In this document: positions 7,864 through 17,276 of the stretch, in pieces
Numbering within the stretch: position 1 is the stretch's first letter
Layout: every line of letters begins with the position of its first letter
Assembly (NCBI GenBank): GCA_014238155.1
Contig: JABABQ010000032.1
Coordinates: 108,074-172,073 of the forward strand
Direction of reading: 5' to 3'
DNA: 64,000 nt
DNA from: Rhizobiaceae bacterium
GTDB lineage: Bacteria > Pseudomonadota > Alphaproteobacteria > Rhizobiales > Rhizobiaceae
The notes under the pieces: generated by a model
What the model saw: the letters and a program-made list of their open reading frames with translations, nothing else
Database searches by the model: none
Told to the model about the DNA's origin: nothing
Translations under genes and position numbers: made by a program

Positions 7864-8769
7864 TCACTTCTCTGCAAATGCTTCAACTGCCCGTTTTGCT
7901 ACGACGGCTCCCCATTCCTGCACAAAATGGCCCGCTTCCTCTATGATCATCGGTTGCGGACATCCGTTGATGATTTCGCGCATTTTTAACATGACGTCTG
8001 GTCCCAATACCGGATCTTGTGCGCCTATGGCCATGAAACTTTGTCCCTGCCACCGAGTTTTCCAGAAATCTGCAGCGCGCTTGCTGGTCTCGGCACCCGT
8101 CATGCCGGGTTCAACCATCACCATTTCCGGGAAACGGCGCATTCCGGCCTTGAACGTAATGTCCGGGAATGGTGCATTATATGCCTGCTGTTCGGCTTCG
8201 CTGAGTATGGGTGTGGTTCGTTTCATCAATGCGCCAACATTCATATCCGGATTGGCCGCGACATATGCCCGCCAATCGAGAAAAGCCTGACTTGGGGCGC
8301 GTCCCATCGCCAGGACGGTGTTCATAATCAACAATCGGTCGAAACGTTGTGGCATGTCTTGCGGCAGGGTAAGCCCAAGAAGCCCTCCCCAATCTTGCAC
8401 AACCAATGTAATATTTCTGAGGTCCAGCCGTTCGATCAGGGCCAGAATCATATTGCGGTGAAAATGAAAGTCATAGATGGCATCATTTATGGGTTTGTCC
8501 GAGCGGCCAAACCCGAGCCAGTCAGGCGCTATCACGCGGGCACCACCGGCAACGAAATGTGGGATCATTTTCCGGTAGAGATAGCTCCAGGTGGGCTGTC
8601 CGTGGAGGCACAGATAGGTCTGTTCGGTGTTTTGTGGTGCTTCATCGACATAGTGCACGCGCAGACCTTCATAGCCGGCTAAATCGTCGACATAATGAGG
8701 CTCATACGGCCAGTCTGGCAAATTCAAAAACCGTTCTTCCGGCGTGGTCAGAGATGGAATCTTGGACAC
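7864..8769 (-). CDS. Haloalkane dehalogenase-like alpha/beta hydrolase
   Basis: A 301-residue alpha/beta hydrolase matching haloalkane dehalogenase subfamily I, which cleaves carbon-halogen bonds with water. Numbered from the GTG start: oxyanion motif LHGQPTW (H56-W61), nucleophile D126 in VVQDWGG followed by the halide-binding W127, acid D252 in GAQDPVLGP and catalytic H281 in EEAGHFVQEWG. The W after the nucleophile separates it from epoxide hydrolases and esterases. I chose the GTG at 8769 because AAGGGGA precedes it; a TTG at 8790 is weaker. There is no haloalkane, haloalcohol or haloacid gene beside it, so the physiological substrate is unknown. Confidence 0.85.
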   Translation of the reverse strand: MSKIPSLTTPEERFLNLPDWPYEPHYVDDLAGYEGLRVHYVDEAPQNTEQTYLCLHGQPTWSYLYRKMIPHFVAGGARVIAPDWLGFGRSDKPINDAIYDFHFHRNMILALIERLDLRNITLVVQDWGGLLGLTLPQDMPQRFDRLLIMNTVLAMGRAPSQAFLDWRAYVAANPDMNVGALMKRTTPILSEAEQQAYNAPFPDITFKAGMRRFPEMVMVEPGMTGAETSKRAADFWKTRWQGQSFMAIGAQDPVLGPDVMLKMREIINGCPQPMIIEEAGHFVQEWGAVVAKRAVEAFAEK

Positions 8770-8900
8770 GAAATTTCCCCTTGAGATCAACTATGCAGCA
8801 CCGGGAAGGCAGTATTTAACCTAGCGTATTCTGTAGCTCAACTTCAATGCGCGGGACCAGACCGTCCAAACACCGGTTCTGACCAGTGTTTGCCAATATC

Positions 8901-9242
8901 TCACATCAGCCGCTCGCCGTTGGGAACTGACTTATCAATTGTGGCCAGTACGATGTCACCATTTTGATCGGCATAGCCCAGAGTCAACACTTCCGATCTG
9001 ACGGGCCCTATCTGACGAGGTGGAAAATTGGTCACTGCCATGACCTGGCGTCCAACAAGATCTTCGACCGTATAGTGGACCGTGATCTGTGCAGAAGACT
9101 TCTTTTCGCCAATCTCGGGGCCAAAATCGATCAATAACTTGTAGGCTGGTTTGCGGGCTTCTGGAAAAACTTCCGCCTTAACGATTGTTCCGGCCCGTAT
9201 GTCGACCTTCATAAAGTCATCGAAGGTAATCTGCTCGGGCAT
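8901..9242 (-). CDS. csaA: CsaA-like tRNA-binding domain protein
   Basis: A 113-residue free-standing tRNA-binding OB-fold domain, as in CsaA and the C-terminal part of methionyl-tRNA synthetase. Marks are FDDFMKVDIRAGTIVKAEVFPEARKPAYKLLIDFG and the closing VLTLGYADQNGDIVLATIDKSVPNGERLM. CsaA is described as a chaperone-like, tRNA-binding protein. The ATG at 9242 lies two bases after the proC stop; a TTG at 9248 would overlap it. The pair is therefore translationally coupled with proC. Assignment to the family is firm; the role in this organism is not known. Confidence 0.88.
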   Translation of the reverse strand: MPEQITFDDFMKVDIRAGTIVKAEVFPEARKPAYKLLIDFGPEIGEKKSSAQITVHYTVEDLVGRQVMAVTNFPPRQIGPVRSEVLTLGYADQNGDIVLATIDKSVPNGERLM

Positions 9243-9244
9243 GT

Positions 9245-10075
9245 TCAACCAGCCAGTTCACGTGATCTCTTGGTCGCTGCGGATACAGCTTCACGTAACA
9301 GGTCGGGGAAACCGTCTGCTGCCATCAGAACTTCAAGCGCTGCCTGGGTTGTGCCATTGGGAGAAGTAACATTTCTTCGCAGCTGGGAAGGGGACAATTC
9401 CGATTGGCGCATCAGTTCGCCGGCGCCGCTGACTGTTGCTTCGGCCAGCGTTGCTGCAAGTTGAACCGGCAAACCGGCTGCCTCACCTGCCTCTGCAAGA
9501 GCTTCAGCAAGATGGAAAACATATGCAGGACCGCTGCCGGAGACACCGGTGACGGCATCCATCAGCAACTCGTCCTCGACCCATTCCACCTGGCCAATGG
9601 CAGACAATACTTTCGTCACGATCGATCTTTGAGCATCGCTGACGCGGGTGTTTGGCACACATACGGTAATGCCACGCTGCACCATCGCGGGGGTGTTTGG
9701 CATAGCACGAATAACGCGCGGGCTGACATCTGCAAATGGGGCGGACAACTTGGCAATCGTTGTGCCGGCGGCAACCGACACAAGCGCGTTTTCACCGTCA
9801 ACAAGACCGGCGAGTCCGGGCAACACCACTTCCATAATCTGCGGTTTGACGGCGACAACAATAAAATCGGGCCGCTTGGCGTCCTTGGCGTCGGTGACGT
9901 GATTGACACCCTGCTCTGCCATCAGGTCCAGCATGTAAAGTGGCGGTTTGGGATCAATAACCGTAATGGTTGCCGGGTCATGTCCCGCTGCAAGCCAACC
10001 ACTCAGCATTGCGCCACCCATATTTCCGGCGCCTATCAGACATATGGTCGGCGAGACGTGCAACTGGGAGGACAT
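9245..10075 (-). CDS. proC: Pyrroline-5-carboxylate reductase
   Basis: A 276-residue NAD(P)H-dependent reductase for the last step of proline synthesis. The N-terminal Rossmann motif is CLIGAGNMGGAML; the C-terminal helical dimer domain has the P5C reductase signature around TGVSGSGPAYVFHLAEALAEAGEAAGLP and a closing SPNGTTQAALEVL. The ATG at 10075 (MSSQLHVS) gives the standard length; the frame stays open 45 codons further, which I reject because it runs through the preceding gene. It begins five bases after the YbjN-like gene ends and is followed at two bases by the csaA-like gene, so the three are one operon. Confidence 0.95.
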   Translation of the reverse strand: MSSQLHVSPTICLIGAGNMGGAMLSGWLAAGHDPATITVIDPKPPLYMLDLMAEQGVNHVTDAKDAKRPDFIVVAVKPQIMEVVLPGLAGLVDGENALVSVAAGTTIAKLSAPFADVSPRVIRAMPNTPAMVQRGITVCVPNTRVSDAQRSIVTKVLSAIGQVEWVEDELLMDAVTGVSGSGPAYVFHLAEALAEAGEAAGLPVQLAATLAEATVSGAGELMRQSELSPSQLRRNVTSPNGTTQAALEVLMAADGFPDLLREAVSAATKRSRELAG

Positions 10076-10080
10076 TACAC

Positions 10081-10581
10081 TTATGCCTCGCCAACCGTGT
10101 CGAACAGCACGCTGTCCAACGCCTCCGTCGCGGACTTGCCAGCCCAGACGACGAATTGAAATGCCTGATAATACCGTTCGCAGGACGACAGCGCGGCCTG
10201 CAGTAAACATTCTATTTGTGCTTCATTGACCTCTGCACCACCGGACAGTGGAATGGCCTGCCGAAACAGAACCGATCCATCCTGAGGCCAGACTTCAAAA
10301 TGCCCGAACAGCAATTGTTCGTTGATCTGCGAAAGCAGTCGCATGGTTTCGATAAGGCGCTTTTTTGGCACACGCATGTCAAACCCGCAGGCAATGTGCA
10401 GGGCTTCAAAATCTTCCATCCAGGAAAAGGAAACGCTGTAATCCGTCCAAATACCTTGAACTAGAATAGCAATCTCGTCATCGGCTGAACGTTCAAACGA
10501 CCATTTATTGAAATCCGCAACCTGCTCAATCGCATCGACTGGATGACTGCCTCTTTCCATAAGTGACTCACTAATGCCCAT
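10081..10581 (-). CDS. YbjN-domain protein
   Basis: A 166-residue protein of the YbjN (DUF1790/T3SS-chaperone-fold) family, common in alphaproteobacteria upstream of proC. Features are VDAIEQVADFNKWSFERSADDEIAILVQGIWTDYSVSFSWMEDFEALHIACGFD and the following alpha-beta segment LLSQINEQLLFGHFEVWPQDGSVLFRQAIPL. The fold resembles type III secretion chaperones; E. coli YbjN affects motility and stress responses, but the mechanism is not settled. The ATG at 10581 has AGGAAGAG upstream; an upstream TTG at 10602 includes that site. It is the first gene of the ybjN-proC-csaA group. Confidence 0.88.
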   Translation of the reverse strand: MGISESLMERGSHPVDAIEQVADFNKWSFERSADDEIAILVQGIWTDYSVSFSWMEDFEALHIACGFDMRVPKKRLIETMRLLSQINEQLLFGHFEVWPQDGSVLFRQAIPLSGGAEVNEAQIECLLQAALSSCERYYQAFQFVVWAGKSATEALDSVLFDTVGEA

Positions 10582-10881
10582 CAAAATTCGCTCTTCCTTC
10601 AAGCACCACTACTCAATCAGGCACCGCATAGTGGACGCCTGTTCAACGATAAAACTTCGCGGGAAAACCCTGAAACGCGAAACCGTCCCGAATCATTTAT
10701 TGAATTCACCATAATACGAGATGCGTCCCAACGAACCCCGCTGTGCAAATCATGCACAGAATCACAGACTTGGACGTTGAATCAAAGTTTCGAATTATCC
10801 CGGTAAATGATTCAAAAGAATCAGATTTTCAAAACTTATCCACGGGCAAATTTATTATTGGAAGTTTACCCAAATGGGCCA

Positions 10882-11199
10882 CTATTTTTTTGCTGCGGTT
10901 TTGCGTGCCGCCGACTTCTTGGCAGCCGGCTTTTTGACAGATGCCTGAACCACGGTTTTCAGCTCTTCAATTTCGGCTTTCAGAGCTTCATTTTCCATGC
11001 GCGCCTTTGATGCCATTTCCTTCACGGCTTCAAACTCATCGCGCTGAACCAGGTCCATTTGCAACAAAAAACGTTCGGCCTGGCTTTTCATCGCTCCTTC
11101 AACTTCGCGCCGCGCGCCCTGAGCGACACCGGCGGCGTCTGTCATCAATTTTGCAAACTCATCCATCAGGCGAGATGGTCCTTGATTGCCTTGGTTCAT
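10882..11199 (-). CDS. ubiK: UbiK/BMFP-family accessory protein
   Basis: A 105-residue protein with the BMFP/UbiK core: N-terminal amphipathic helix SRLMDEFAKLMTDAAGVAQGARREVEGAMKSQAERFLLQMDLVQRDEFEAVKEMASKARMENEALKAEIEEL, which forms a trimeric coiled coil. UbiK helps the late steps of aerobic ubiquinone synthesis at the membrane. An Ala/Lys/Arg-rich tail (KKPAAKKSAARKTAAKK) is added at the C-terminus and may bind nucleic acid or acidic lipids. GGAG precedes the ATG. It is divergent from lgt, the usual position in Rhizobiales. The intergenic 280 bases towards the YbjN gene show no other gene. Confidence 0.87.
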   Translation of the reverse strand: MNQGNQGPSRLMDEFAKLMTDAAGVAQGARREVEGAMKSQAERFLLQMDLVQRDEFEAVKEMASKARMENEALKAEIEELKTVVQASVKKPAAKKSAARKTAAKK

Positions 11200-11336
11200 G
11201 ACTTTGCTCCAAAAGTTGATGTCCGACCTTTACCTAGGACCTTGCATCCACGACTTCAACCGCAAGTATGCCGCAGCTTGATGCCGCGTGAGTTTCCGGG
11301 CAAAACCAAAACCACCATCCCAACCGGACATCCCCA

Positions 11337-12206
11337 ATGCAGCCGATTGCCAATTTCTTCTCAGCCATAAGCTTTCCGGCCATCGATCCGGTCTTAATTC
11401 AAATCGGCCCGTTTTCCGTTCACTGGTATGGCATTGCCTATGTGGCAGGAATCCTGCTGGGCTGGATGTTTGCCAAGAAAGTCGTCAGCACGCCCGCACT
11501 CTGGCCCCACACAGGGGCACCGATTAAGCCGGTCCAACTGGATGATTTTCTGACTTGGGCGGTGGTCGGCATTATCGCCGGAGGACGTCTGGGCTATGTG
11601 TTATTTTACAATCTGGCATATTACCTGAGCAATCCACTTGAAATACCTGCGGTTTGGGATGGAGGCATGAGTTTTCACGGTGGTGCAATTGGCTCCATCG
11701 TTGCCATGATCCTGTTTGCCCGGTCGCGCGGTTTTTCAGCCTATTCCCTGCTCGACGTCATCGCTGCAGCCTCCTGTTTTGGAATTTTCTTTGTTCGCAT
11801 CGCCAATTTTATCAATTCGGAATTGTGGGGGCGCACCAGCGATGTCGCCTGGGCGATGATATTTCCCAATGGCGGCCCCCTGCCACGCCATCCAAGCCAG
11901 CTTTACGAAGCCGGGTTGGAGGGATTGGTGTTGTTGTGTGTTCTGTCGATTCTGATCTTCCGCTTTAAAAAACTTAAAACACCGGGATTCATCGGCGGAA
12001 CCTGGGTGGTGGGCTATGGTGTATCGCGCATTATCGTCGAATTTTTTCGCCAGCCTGATGCCCATATCGGCTATCTTGCAGGTGGCTGGCTGACCATGGG
12101 CATGATCTTGTCGCTGCCGATGCTGGCAATTGGTATTTGGGGCATGATTTCTTCTCAAAATCGCACACCCTGGCACAGCAATACCGAAGACCAGGCTGCA
12201 TCTTGA
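11337..12206 (+). CDS. lgt: Prolipoprotein diacylglyceryl transferase
   Basis: Inner-membrane enzyme of 289 residues with about seven helices, which transfers diacylglycerol from phosphatidylglycerol to the lipobox Cys of prolipoproteins. Key motifs: [29 protein letters not shown], the catalytic-loop MSFHGGAIG, the signature region [32 protein letters not shown] and the C-terminal [25 protein letters not shown]. The length is typical. Its TGA stop overlaps the TTG start of midA (TTGA), so the two are coupled. Confidence 0.96.
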   Translation: MQPIANFFSAISFPAIDPVLIQIGPFSVHWYGIAYVAGILLGWMFAKKVVSTPALWPHTGAPIKPVQLDDFLTWAVVGIIAGGRLGYVLFYNLAYYLSNPLEIPAVWDGGMSFHGGAIGSIVAMILFARSRGFSAYSLLDVIAAASCFGIFFVRIANFINSELWGRTSDVAWAMIFPNGGPLPRHPSQLYEAGLEGLVLLCVLSILIFRFKKLKTPGFIGGTWVVGYGVSRIIVEFFRQPDAHIGYLAGGWLTMGMILSLPMLAIGIWGMISSQNRTPWHSNTEDQAAS

Positions 12207-13306
12207 CGCCGCTTGAGCAGCAGATCCACCAGCGCATTGCGGCAGACGGTCCCATGCCTCTGGCCGAATACATGATCGTTTGCCTGACGCATCCCGAGTT
12301 TGGGTATTACACATCTGGTCACCCGGTGGGCGGAAAAGCTTCCGGCGAGACTCCGCCGGGAGATTTCATCACGGCACCGGAAATAAGCCAAATGTTCGGC
12401 GAATTGATCGGCGTGTGGTGTATGGAGGTCTGGCAGGCCCTGGGATCACCAAACCGGTTCAATCTGGTGGAAATCGGCCCCGGTCGAGGAACCCTGATGA
12501 AAGACCTGCTGCGGGTCTCCCAGGTTCTTCCGAACTTCATGGCGGCAGCTCACGTCTATTTGGTTGAAGTCAGCCCGACACTGAGCCATGTGCAGGGTCA
12601 AAATTTACCATCACAAGCGAATATTAAGTGGATTGCTGATATTGACGATCTGCCCGATCGGCCAACAATTATCATCGCCAATGAATTGCTGGACGCCCTA
12701 CCCATCCGGCAATGGTGCAAGCACGGTGCGGACTGGCTGGAACGAGCTGTTGGAATAGTGGACGAACAGCTGACCTTTGTGTTGCGGCCCAACAGGCTGG
12801 AACTGAGCGACCTGCCGCCAGACCATGTTACCCGTCCAGAAGGCACTTTGTTTGAGACAGCACCCGCCCGTGAGGCGTTCGTGGCGCGCGCAGCCGAATT
12901 GATTCAATCAAATACCGGTGCCGCTCTCTTCATTGACTACGGCCATTTAAAATCCGGCTATGGCGATACATTTCAGGCGGTGCGCGATCATGTCCCTGCT
13001 AATCCGCTGCAGCTGCCCGGACGCACCGATTTGACCAGCCATGTGGATTTTAGTCCGCTGCGCGCGGCTGCCAACAGCAACGGCTGTGAGGTGCCGCAAC
13101 CGGTCACTCAAAGGCAATTCCTATTGACATTGGGCCTGCTGGAACGGGCGGGACAACTGGGAGCCGGTCGCCCGTCCTCTGTTCAATCTGAGTTGCAACA
13201 GGCGGTTGAAAGACTGGCGTCGCCACAGGGTATGGGAGATCTGTTTAAGGTGATGGGTTTTGCTGCTCCAGCGAGCGTGGGCAATCAGTTGCCTGGATTT
13301 TCCTGA
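12203..13306 (+). CDS. MidA/NDUFAF7-family SAM-dependent methyltransferase
   Basis: A 367-residue class I methyltransferase of the NDUFAF7/MidA family (COG1565). SAM-binding motif: [18 protein letters not shown]; further family blocks are [38 protein letters not shown] near the start, [16 protein letters not shown] and [25 protein letters not shown]. The mitochondrial homologue dimethylates an arginine of complex I subunit NDUFS2; a similar bacterial role is inference. The start is taken as the TTG at 12203, which overlaps the lgt stop; a longer frame to 12137 lies inside lgt. Confidence 0.9.
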   Translation: MTPLEQQIHQRIAADGPMPLAEYMIVCLTHPEFGYYTSGHPVGGKASGETPPGDFITAPEISQMFGELIGVWCMEVWQALGSPNRFNLVEIGPGRGTLMKDLLRVSQVLPNFMAAAHVYLVEVSPTLSHVQGQNLPSQANIKWIADIDDLPDRPTIIIANELLDALPIRQWCKHGADWLERAVGIVDEQLTFVLRPNRLELSDLPPDHVTRPEGTLFETAPAREAFVARAAELIQSNTGAALFIDYGHLKSGYGDTFQAVRDHVPANPLQLPGRTDLTSHVDFSPLRAAANSNGCEVPQPVTQRQFLLTLGLLERAGQLGAGRPSSVQSELQQAVERLASPQGMGDLFKVMGFAAPASVGNQLPGFS

Positions 13307-13378
13307 ATTGAAAGTTTCCGGTTGCACCGATTCAACCAAAGGTTAGGTTTGGCTATCTAAAGCTGGTCCTCAGGTGCC

Positions 13379-14158
13379 ATGAGCAATATTTTTCCAATTC
13401 AAAGCCAGTCGCTGGACGATTTAGAAGGAATCCAACACGGATTTTTCACCCGACAAGGCGGCGTATCCAAAGGCATTTATGCCGGTTTGAATGCCGGACT
13501 GGGCTCCGGTGACAAACGCGACGATGTTGTGGAGAACCGCCGTCGCATCACACAGAAACTGGGTGTCGCGGAAAACAAACTCGCTTCCCCTTTTCAGGTA
13601 CATTCACCCGATGTGGTGATTGCCGAGCGCGCCTGGACGAGTGACCACCCGCAAGCCGATGGCGTGGTAACCAGTCAGCAGGGATTAGCGATTGGAATCG
13701 TCACCGCCGATTGCGGACCTGTGTTATTTGCAGACACTGAAGCAGGCGTAATTGGGGCATGCCATGCGGGTTGGAAAGGCGCCCTTGGAGGGGTGCTGGA
13801 GAACACGGTTGCCAAAATGATTGAGATCGGAGCTCAAACTGCTTCCATCACGGCGATATTGGGCCCGACCATTTCGCAAAAAAACTATCAGGTTGGGCCA
13901 GTATTTCCTGACCCGTTTCTCGCGGCCTCTGCCGACAATTCAAAATATTTTTCAACCTCCGACAAACCGAATCATTTTCAGTTTGATCTGACCGGATATA
14001 TCGTCGATCGGCTGGCAGGAAGCGGTATACGAGCTAGTGCTGTTAATCGCTGCACCTATGGAGAAGAAGACAATTTCTATTCCTATCGCCGCACAACCCA
14101 TCGCAACGAATCCGACTACGGCCGGCAATTGTCGGCCATTGTCTTGAATGACACCTGA
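13379..14158 (+). CDS. pgeF: PgeF/YfiH-type multicopper-oxidase-like peptidoglycan-editing factor
   Basis: A 259-residue protein of the laccase-domain (DUF152, YfiH) family. Marks: GFFTRQGGVSKGIYAGLNAGLGSGD near the N-terminus, the metal-binding His in VHSPDVV, TADCGPVLFAD and ACHAGWKGALGGV, and the C-terminal CTYGEEDNFYSYRR. Members remove or prevent wrong L-Ser muropeptides in E. coli, and have been called polyphenol oxidases and purine nucleosidases. It lies downstream of midA in the lgt-midA-pgeF order known in rhizobia. It overlaps the next gene by 11 bases. Confidence 0.9.
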   Translation: MSNIFPIQSQSLDDLEGIQHGFFTRQGGVSKGIYAGLNAGLGSGDKRDDVVENRRRITQKLGVAENKLASPFQVHSPDVVIAERAWTSDHPQADGVVTSQQGLAIGIVTADCGPVLFADTEAGVIGACHAGWKGALGGVLENTVAKMIEIGAQTASITAILGPTISQKNYQVGPVFPDPFLAASADNSKYFSTSDKPNHFQFDLTGYIVDRLAGSGIRASAVNRCTYGEEDNFYSYRRTTHRNESDYGRQLSAIVLNDT

Positions 14159-15320
14159 CAGGATCCCGGACATGCTACATTTCTCCGAGCAGGAATTTGC
14201 CAACAGAAAAGCCCAACTGATCAAAAACGTGCGGGAGCGCGGACTGGATGCAATTCTACTGTTTGCCCAGGAAAGCATGTATTGGCTAACCGGTTATGAC
14301 ACATTCGGTTTCTGTTTTTTCCAGTGTCTTGTAGTCAAGGCTGATGGCGAGATGATTTTGCTAACGCGCTCAGCAGACCTACGGCAGGCCCGGCACACAT
14401 CAAACATTGAAAATATAGTCATCTGGACAGACGGTGGCTCTGCTAATCCGGCAGTCGATCTGCGCGACCTGCTGTCTCAAATGGACTTGCTCGGCAGCAA
14501 AATCGGAATCGAATATGATACCCCCGGACTGAATGCGGCCAATGGTAGAAAGGTTGATGACGCGTTGCGCAGTTTTGCTGATACCAGTGACGCTTCCGAT
14601 CTTGTACACCTGTTGCGCCTGGTTAAAAGCGTTGAAGAAATTGTCCATGTACGCAAAGCAGCCGAACATGCAGATGCCGCGTTCGACGCTGCGCTGAAGA
14701 CCACCAAAGGTGGTGCAAACGAAGCCAAGATTCTGGCCGCCATGCAAGGCGCTGTGCTGGAAGCGGGTGGGGATTATGCGGGCAATGGCTTCATCATCGG
14801 GTCAGCAGAAGATGCTCTATTATGCCGCTACAAATCCGGGCGCCGCAAATTATCAACGAATGATCAACTGACGCTGGAATGGGCCGGTGTTTCAGCCCAG
14901 TACCATATGGCTATGATGCGGACTTTGGTGATCGGCAAACCAAAACCCGACCACCAACGGTTTTTTGAAGCAGCGCGAGATGCCCTCTTGTCTGTGGAAG
15001 AAGCCATGACCATCGGCAATAATTTTGGTGACATTTTTACCGCCCATACCCGTACTCTGGACGCTGCTGGACTTGCCCGCCATCGCCTCAACGCATGTGG
15101 CTATTCTGTCGGTGCCCGATACGCACCCTGCTGGATGGACGGACCGATGTTTTTTGCCGGCAATCAAACCGAAGTTGCACCCAATATGACCCTGTTTGCC
15201 CACATGATTATTATGGACAGCGACAGCCAGACCGCCATGTCTCTGGGACAGACCTATTTGACGACTGAGGGCAAACCGCAACAGCTGAGCAGGCATGGCC
15301 TGGAGTTTATTGTTTTGTAA
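14148..15320 (+). CDS. M24-family creatinase/ectoine-hydrolase-like protein
   Basis: A 390-residue protein with the creatinase N-terminal domain (FANRKAQLIKNVRERGLDAILLFAQESMYWLTGYDTFGFCFFQCLVV) and a pita-bread M24 C-terminal domain. In metal-dependent aminopeptidases P the second half holds two Asp, a His and two Glu ligands; here the equivalent stretch reads LEWAGVSAQYHMAMMRT, without the Asp pair, and the final Glu is not found. That pattern fits the non-metallo branch (creatinase, DoeA-type ectoine hydrolase) rather than Xaa-Pro peptidase. The ATG at 14148 overlaps pgeF; the ATG at 14172, after AGGATCC, is an alternative. Confidence 0.82.
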   Translation: MTPDRIPDMLHFSEQEFANRKAQLIKNVRERGLDAILLFAQESMYWLTGYDTFGFCFFQCLVVKADGEMILLTRSADLRQARHTSNIENIVIWTDGGSANPAVDLRDLLSQMDLLGSKIGIEYDTPGLNAANGRKVDDALRSFADTSDASDLVHLLRLVKSVEEIVHVRKAAEHADAAFDAALKTTKGGANEAKILAAMQGAVLEAGGDYAGNGFIIGSAEDALLCRYKSGRRKLSTNDQLTLEWAGVSAQYHMAMMRTLVIGKPKPDHQRFFEAARDALLSVEEAMTIGNNFGDIFTAHTRTLDAAGLARHRLNACGYSVGARYAPCWMDGPMFFAGNQTEVAPNMTLFAHMIIMDSDSQTAMSLGQTYLTTEGKPQQLSRHGLEFIVL

Positions 15321-15410
15321 TGGGGATAAAGCGACGAATCTGGCTGGCGAAATGATCAAGCTGTTGTTAAGAGTGGCCGACAAACTCCGCATGCAAGATC
15401 GCTAACCCGC

Positions 15411-16343
15411 ATGAAGCTCTTTTCTGGAAACGCTAACAAGAGTCTGGCGGAGGAAATTGCCCGCTATCTGGACATTTCGCTCGGCCAATGTGAAGTCAAG
15501 CGCTTTGCCGATCAGGAGATATTTGTCGAGATACAGGAAAATGTCCGCGGTGAGGACGTGTTTATCCTGCAATCGACCTCCTATCCGGCAAATGACAATC
15601 TGATGGAACTGCTGATTATAATCGACGCGGCGCGTCGGTCATCTGCGCGGCGCATCACAGCCGTACTGCCCTATTTCGGCTATGCCCGGCAAGATCGCAA
15701 AGCCGGACCACGGACCCCCATCTCAGCCAAGCTGGTTGCCAATCTGATTACCGAAGCTGGAGCCGACCGCGTGTTGACGCTGGATCTCCACGCCGGTCAG
15801 ATCCAGGGATTTTTTGATATTCCAACGGACAATCTGTTTGCGGTGCCGGTAATGGGCCGCGATTTGCGGGCAAATTACAATGTCGACAACCTGATGGTTG
15901 TGTCGCCGGATGTTGGCGGTGTCGTACGTGCCCGTGCCTTGGCACGTCGCCTCAATGCCCCGCTGGCGATTGTTGACAAACGCCGCGACAAGCCCGGAGA
16001 ATCGGAAGTCATGAACGTGATCGGTGATGTATCCGGTCGCGACTGTATTCTGATCGACGACATTATCGATTCCGGCGGCACTTTGTGCAACGCAGCTGAA
16101 GCCTTGTTGGCCAACGGCGCGGTCTCGGTCACCGCCTATATTTCACACGGCGTATTATCCGGCGGTGCCGTTGCCCGGATAACCTCATCGATGTTGAAAG
16201 AACTGGTGATCACCAGTACCATCGAACCCACACCTGCCGTTCAGGCCGCCCATAACATCAGGGTAATCTCGATTGCCGACCTGATTGGCGAAGCCATCAA
16301 CCGCACGGCGCTTGAACAATCAGTTTCCAGCTTGTTCGACTAG
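15411..16343 (+). CDS. prs: Ribose-phosphate pyrophosphokinase
   Basis: A 310-residue PRPP synthase (ribose 5-phosphate + ATP to PRPP + AMP). Visible motifs: [54 protein letters not shown] loop [26 protein letters not shown], the divalent-cation signature [21 protein letters not shown], and the PRPP loop [21 protein letters not shown]. Length and motifs match class I PRPP synthases. It supplies PRPP for purine, pyrimidine, His and Trp synthesis, and for Apt encoded 4 kb away. Monocistronic, 215 bases before rplY. Confidence 0.97.
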   Translation: MKLFSGNANKSLAEEIARYLDISLGQCEVKRFADQEIFVEIQENVRGEDVFILQSTSYPANDNLMELLIIIDAARRSSARRITAVLPYFGYARQDRKAGPRTPISAKLVANLITEAGADRVLTLDLHAGQIQGFFDIPTDNLFAVPVMGRDLRANYNVDNLMVVSPDVGGVVRARALARRLNAPLAIVDKRRDKPGESEVMNVIGDVSGRDCILIDDIIDSGGTLCNAAEALLANGAVSVTAYISHGVLSGGAVARITSSMLKELVITSTIEPTPAVQAAHNIRVISIADLIGEAINRTALEQSVSSLFD

Positions 16344-16558
16344 TCTCGTATAGCCTTGATCAGTGCCGCGATAATTTGGGCAGAGCCCTTGCGTCATGCG
16401 GTTTCTGGGTCTATAGCACCGCCACCGTGTCGACACCCCTGGAGGGAACACGGGTCAATCTGGAAATCATGACACCTTGTCGGATCACACTCCTGATTGA
16501 GCTGGTTTGAACTGAACTGTTCTGGCAGCAACCTCTGACCAACGCTTAGGAGCATATT

Positions 16559-17236
16559 ATGAGCGAAGAAAACAAGCTCGAGGCCCAGGCGCGTGACCGT
16601 GTAGGCAAGGGGGCCGCACGCGAGCTGCGCAGAAATTCAATGGTGCCTGCCGTGATTTACGGCGACAAGAAACCCCCTCTCGGCATCGCCCTGTCCCACA
16701 AGGAAATCACCCAGCGGGTTCACGCTGGCGGTTTCATGACCAATATTTTGTCAATCGACGTAAACGGCGAGGCTCACCAGGTCCTGCCGAAGGATTATCA
16801 GCTGCACCCTGTTTCAGACAAAGTTTTGCACGTTGATCTGCTACGCGTCTCACGCCGTACCGTCGTGACTGTTGAAATTCCCGTTCACTTCATTAACGAA
16901 GAAACCTGCCCCGGCCTGAAAGCTGGCGGTGTACTCAACATTGTACGTCACACCGTTGAGGTCAACGTGCCGGCTACATCGATTCCAGATGGTTTCGAAA
17001 TCGACCTGGAACCATTTGACATTGGCGATTCCATCAACATTTCTTCGGTGGATCTTCCAGAAGAGGTTGAGCCAACCATTGTCGACCGGGACTTCACCAT
17101 CGCGACTATCGCTACTCCAGCAGCCTTGCGCTCTGAAGATGCAGATGAAGAAGAAGATGAAGAAGGCCTGGAAGGTGATGAAGAAGGTGCAGAAGGTGAA
17201 GGCGACGGCGTAGAAGATAGCGACGGCGAAGAATAA
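16559..17236 (+). CDS. rplY: 50S ribosomal protein L25/Ctc
   Basis: A 225-residue L25 of the long (Ctc/TL5) type that binds 5S rRNA. The N-terminal RNA-binding domain ([34 protein letters not shown]) is followed by the C-terminal beta domain ([57 protein letters not shown]). The last 35 residues are almost only Glu, Asp and Gly, an acidic tail common in alphaproteobacterial L25. TAGGAGC lies before the ATG. It is followed by pth at 40 bases and ychF, the usual order. Confidence 0.97.
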   Translation: MSEENKLEAQARDRVGKGAARELRRNSMVPAVIYGDKKPPLGIALSHKEITQRVHAGGFMTNILSIDVNGEAHQVLPKDYQLHPVSDKVLHVDLLRVSRRTVVTVEIPVHFINEETCPGLKAGGVLNIVRHTVEVNVPATSIPDGFEIDLEPFDIGDSINISSVDLPEEVEPTIVDRDFTIATIATPAALRSEDADEEEDEEGLEGDEEGAEGEGDGVEDSDGEE

Positions 17237-17276
17237 GCCGGAATTTGCATTAACTTGATGAAGACGGGACGATCCC

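Noticed and set aside
10076..10210. proC extended 45 codons upstream
   Set aside because: The extra part overlaps the YbjN gene in another frame and the internal ATG gives standard ProC length.
16344..16558. tRNA or riboswitch upstream of rplY
   Set aside because: Only a short CCGTGT/ACACGG inverted repeat is seen; no cloverleaf or known aptamer core.
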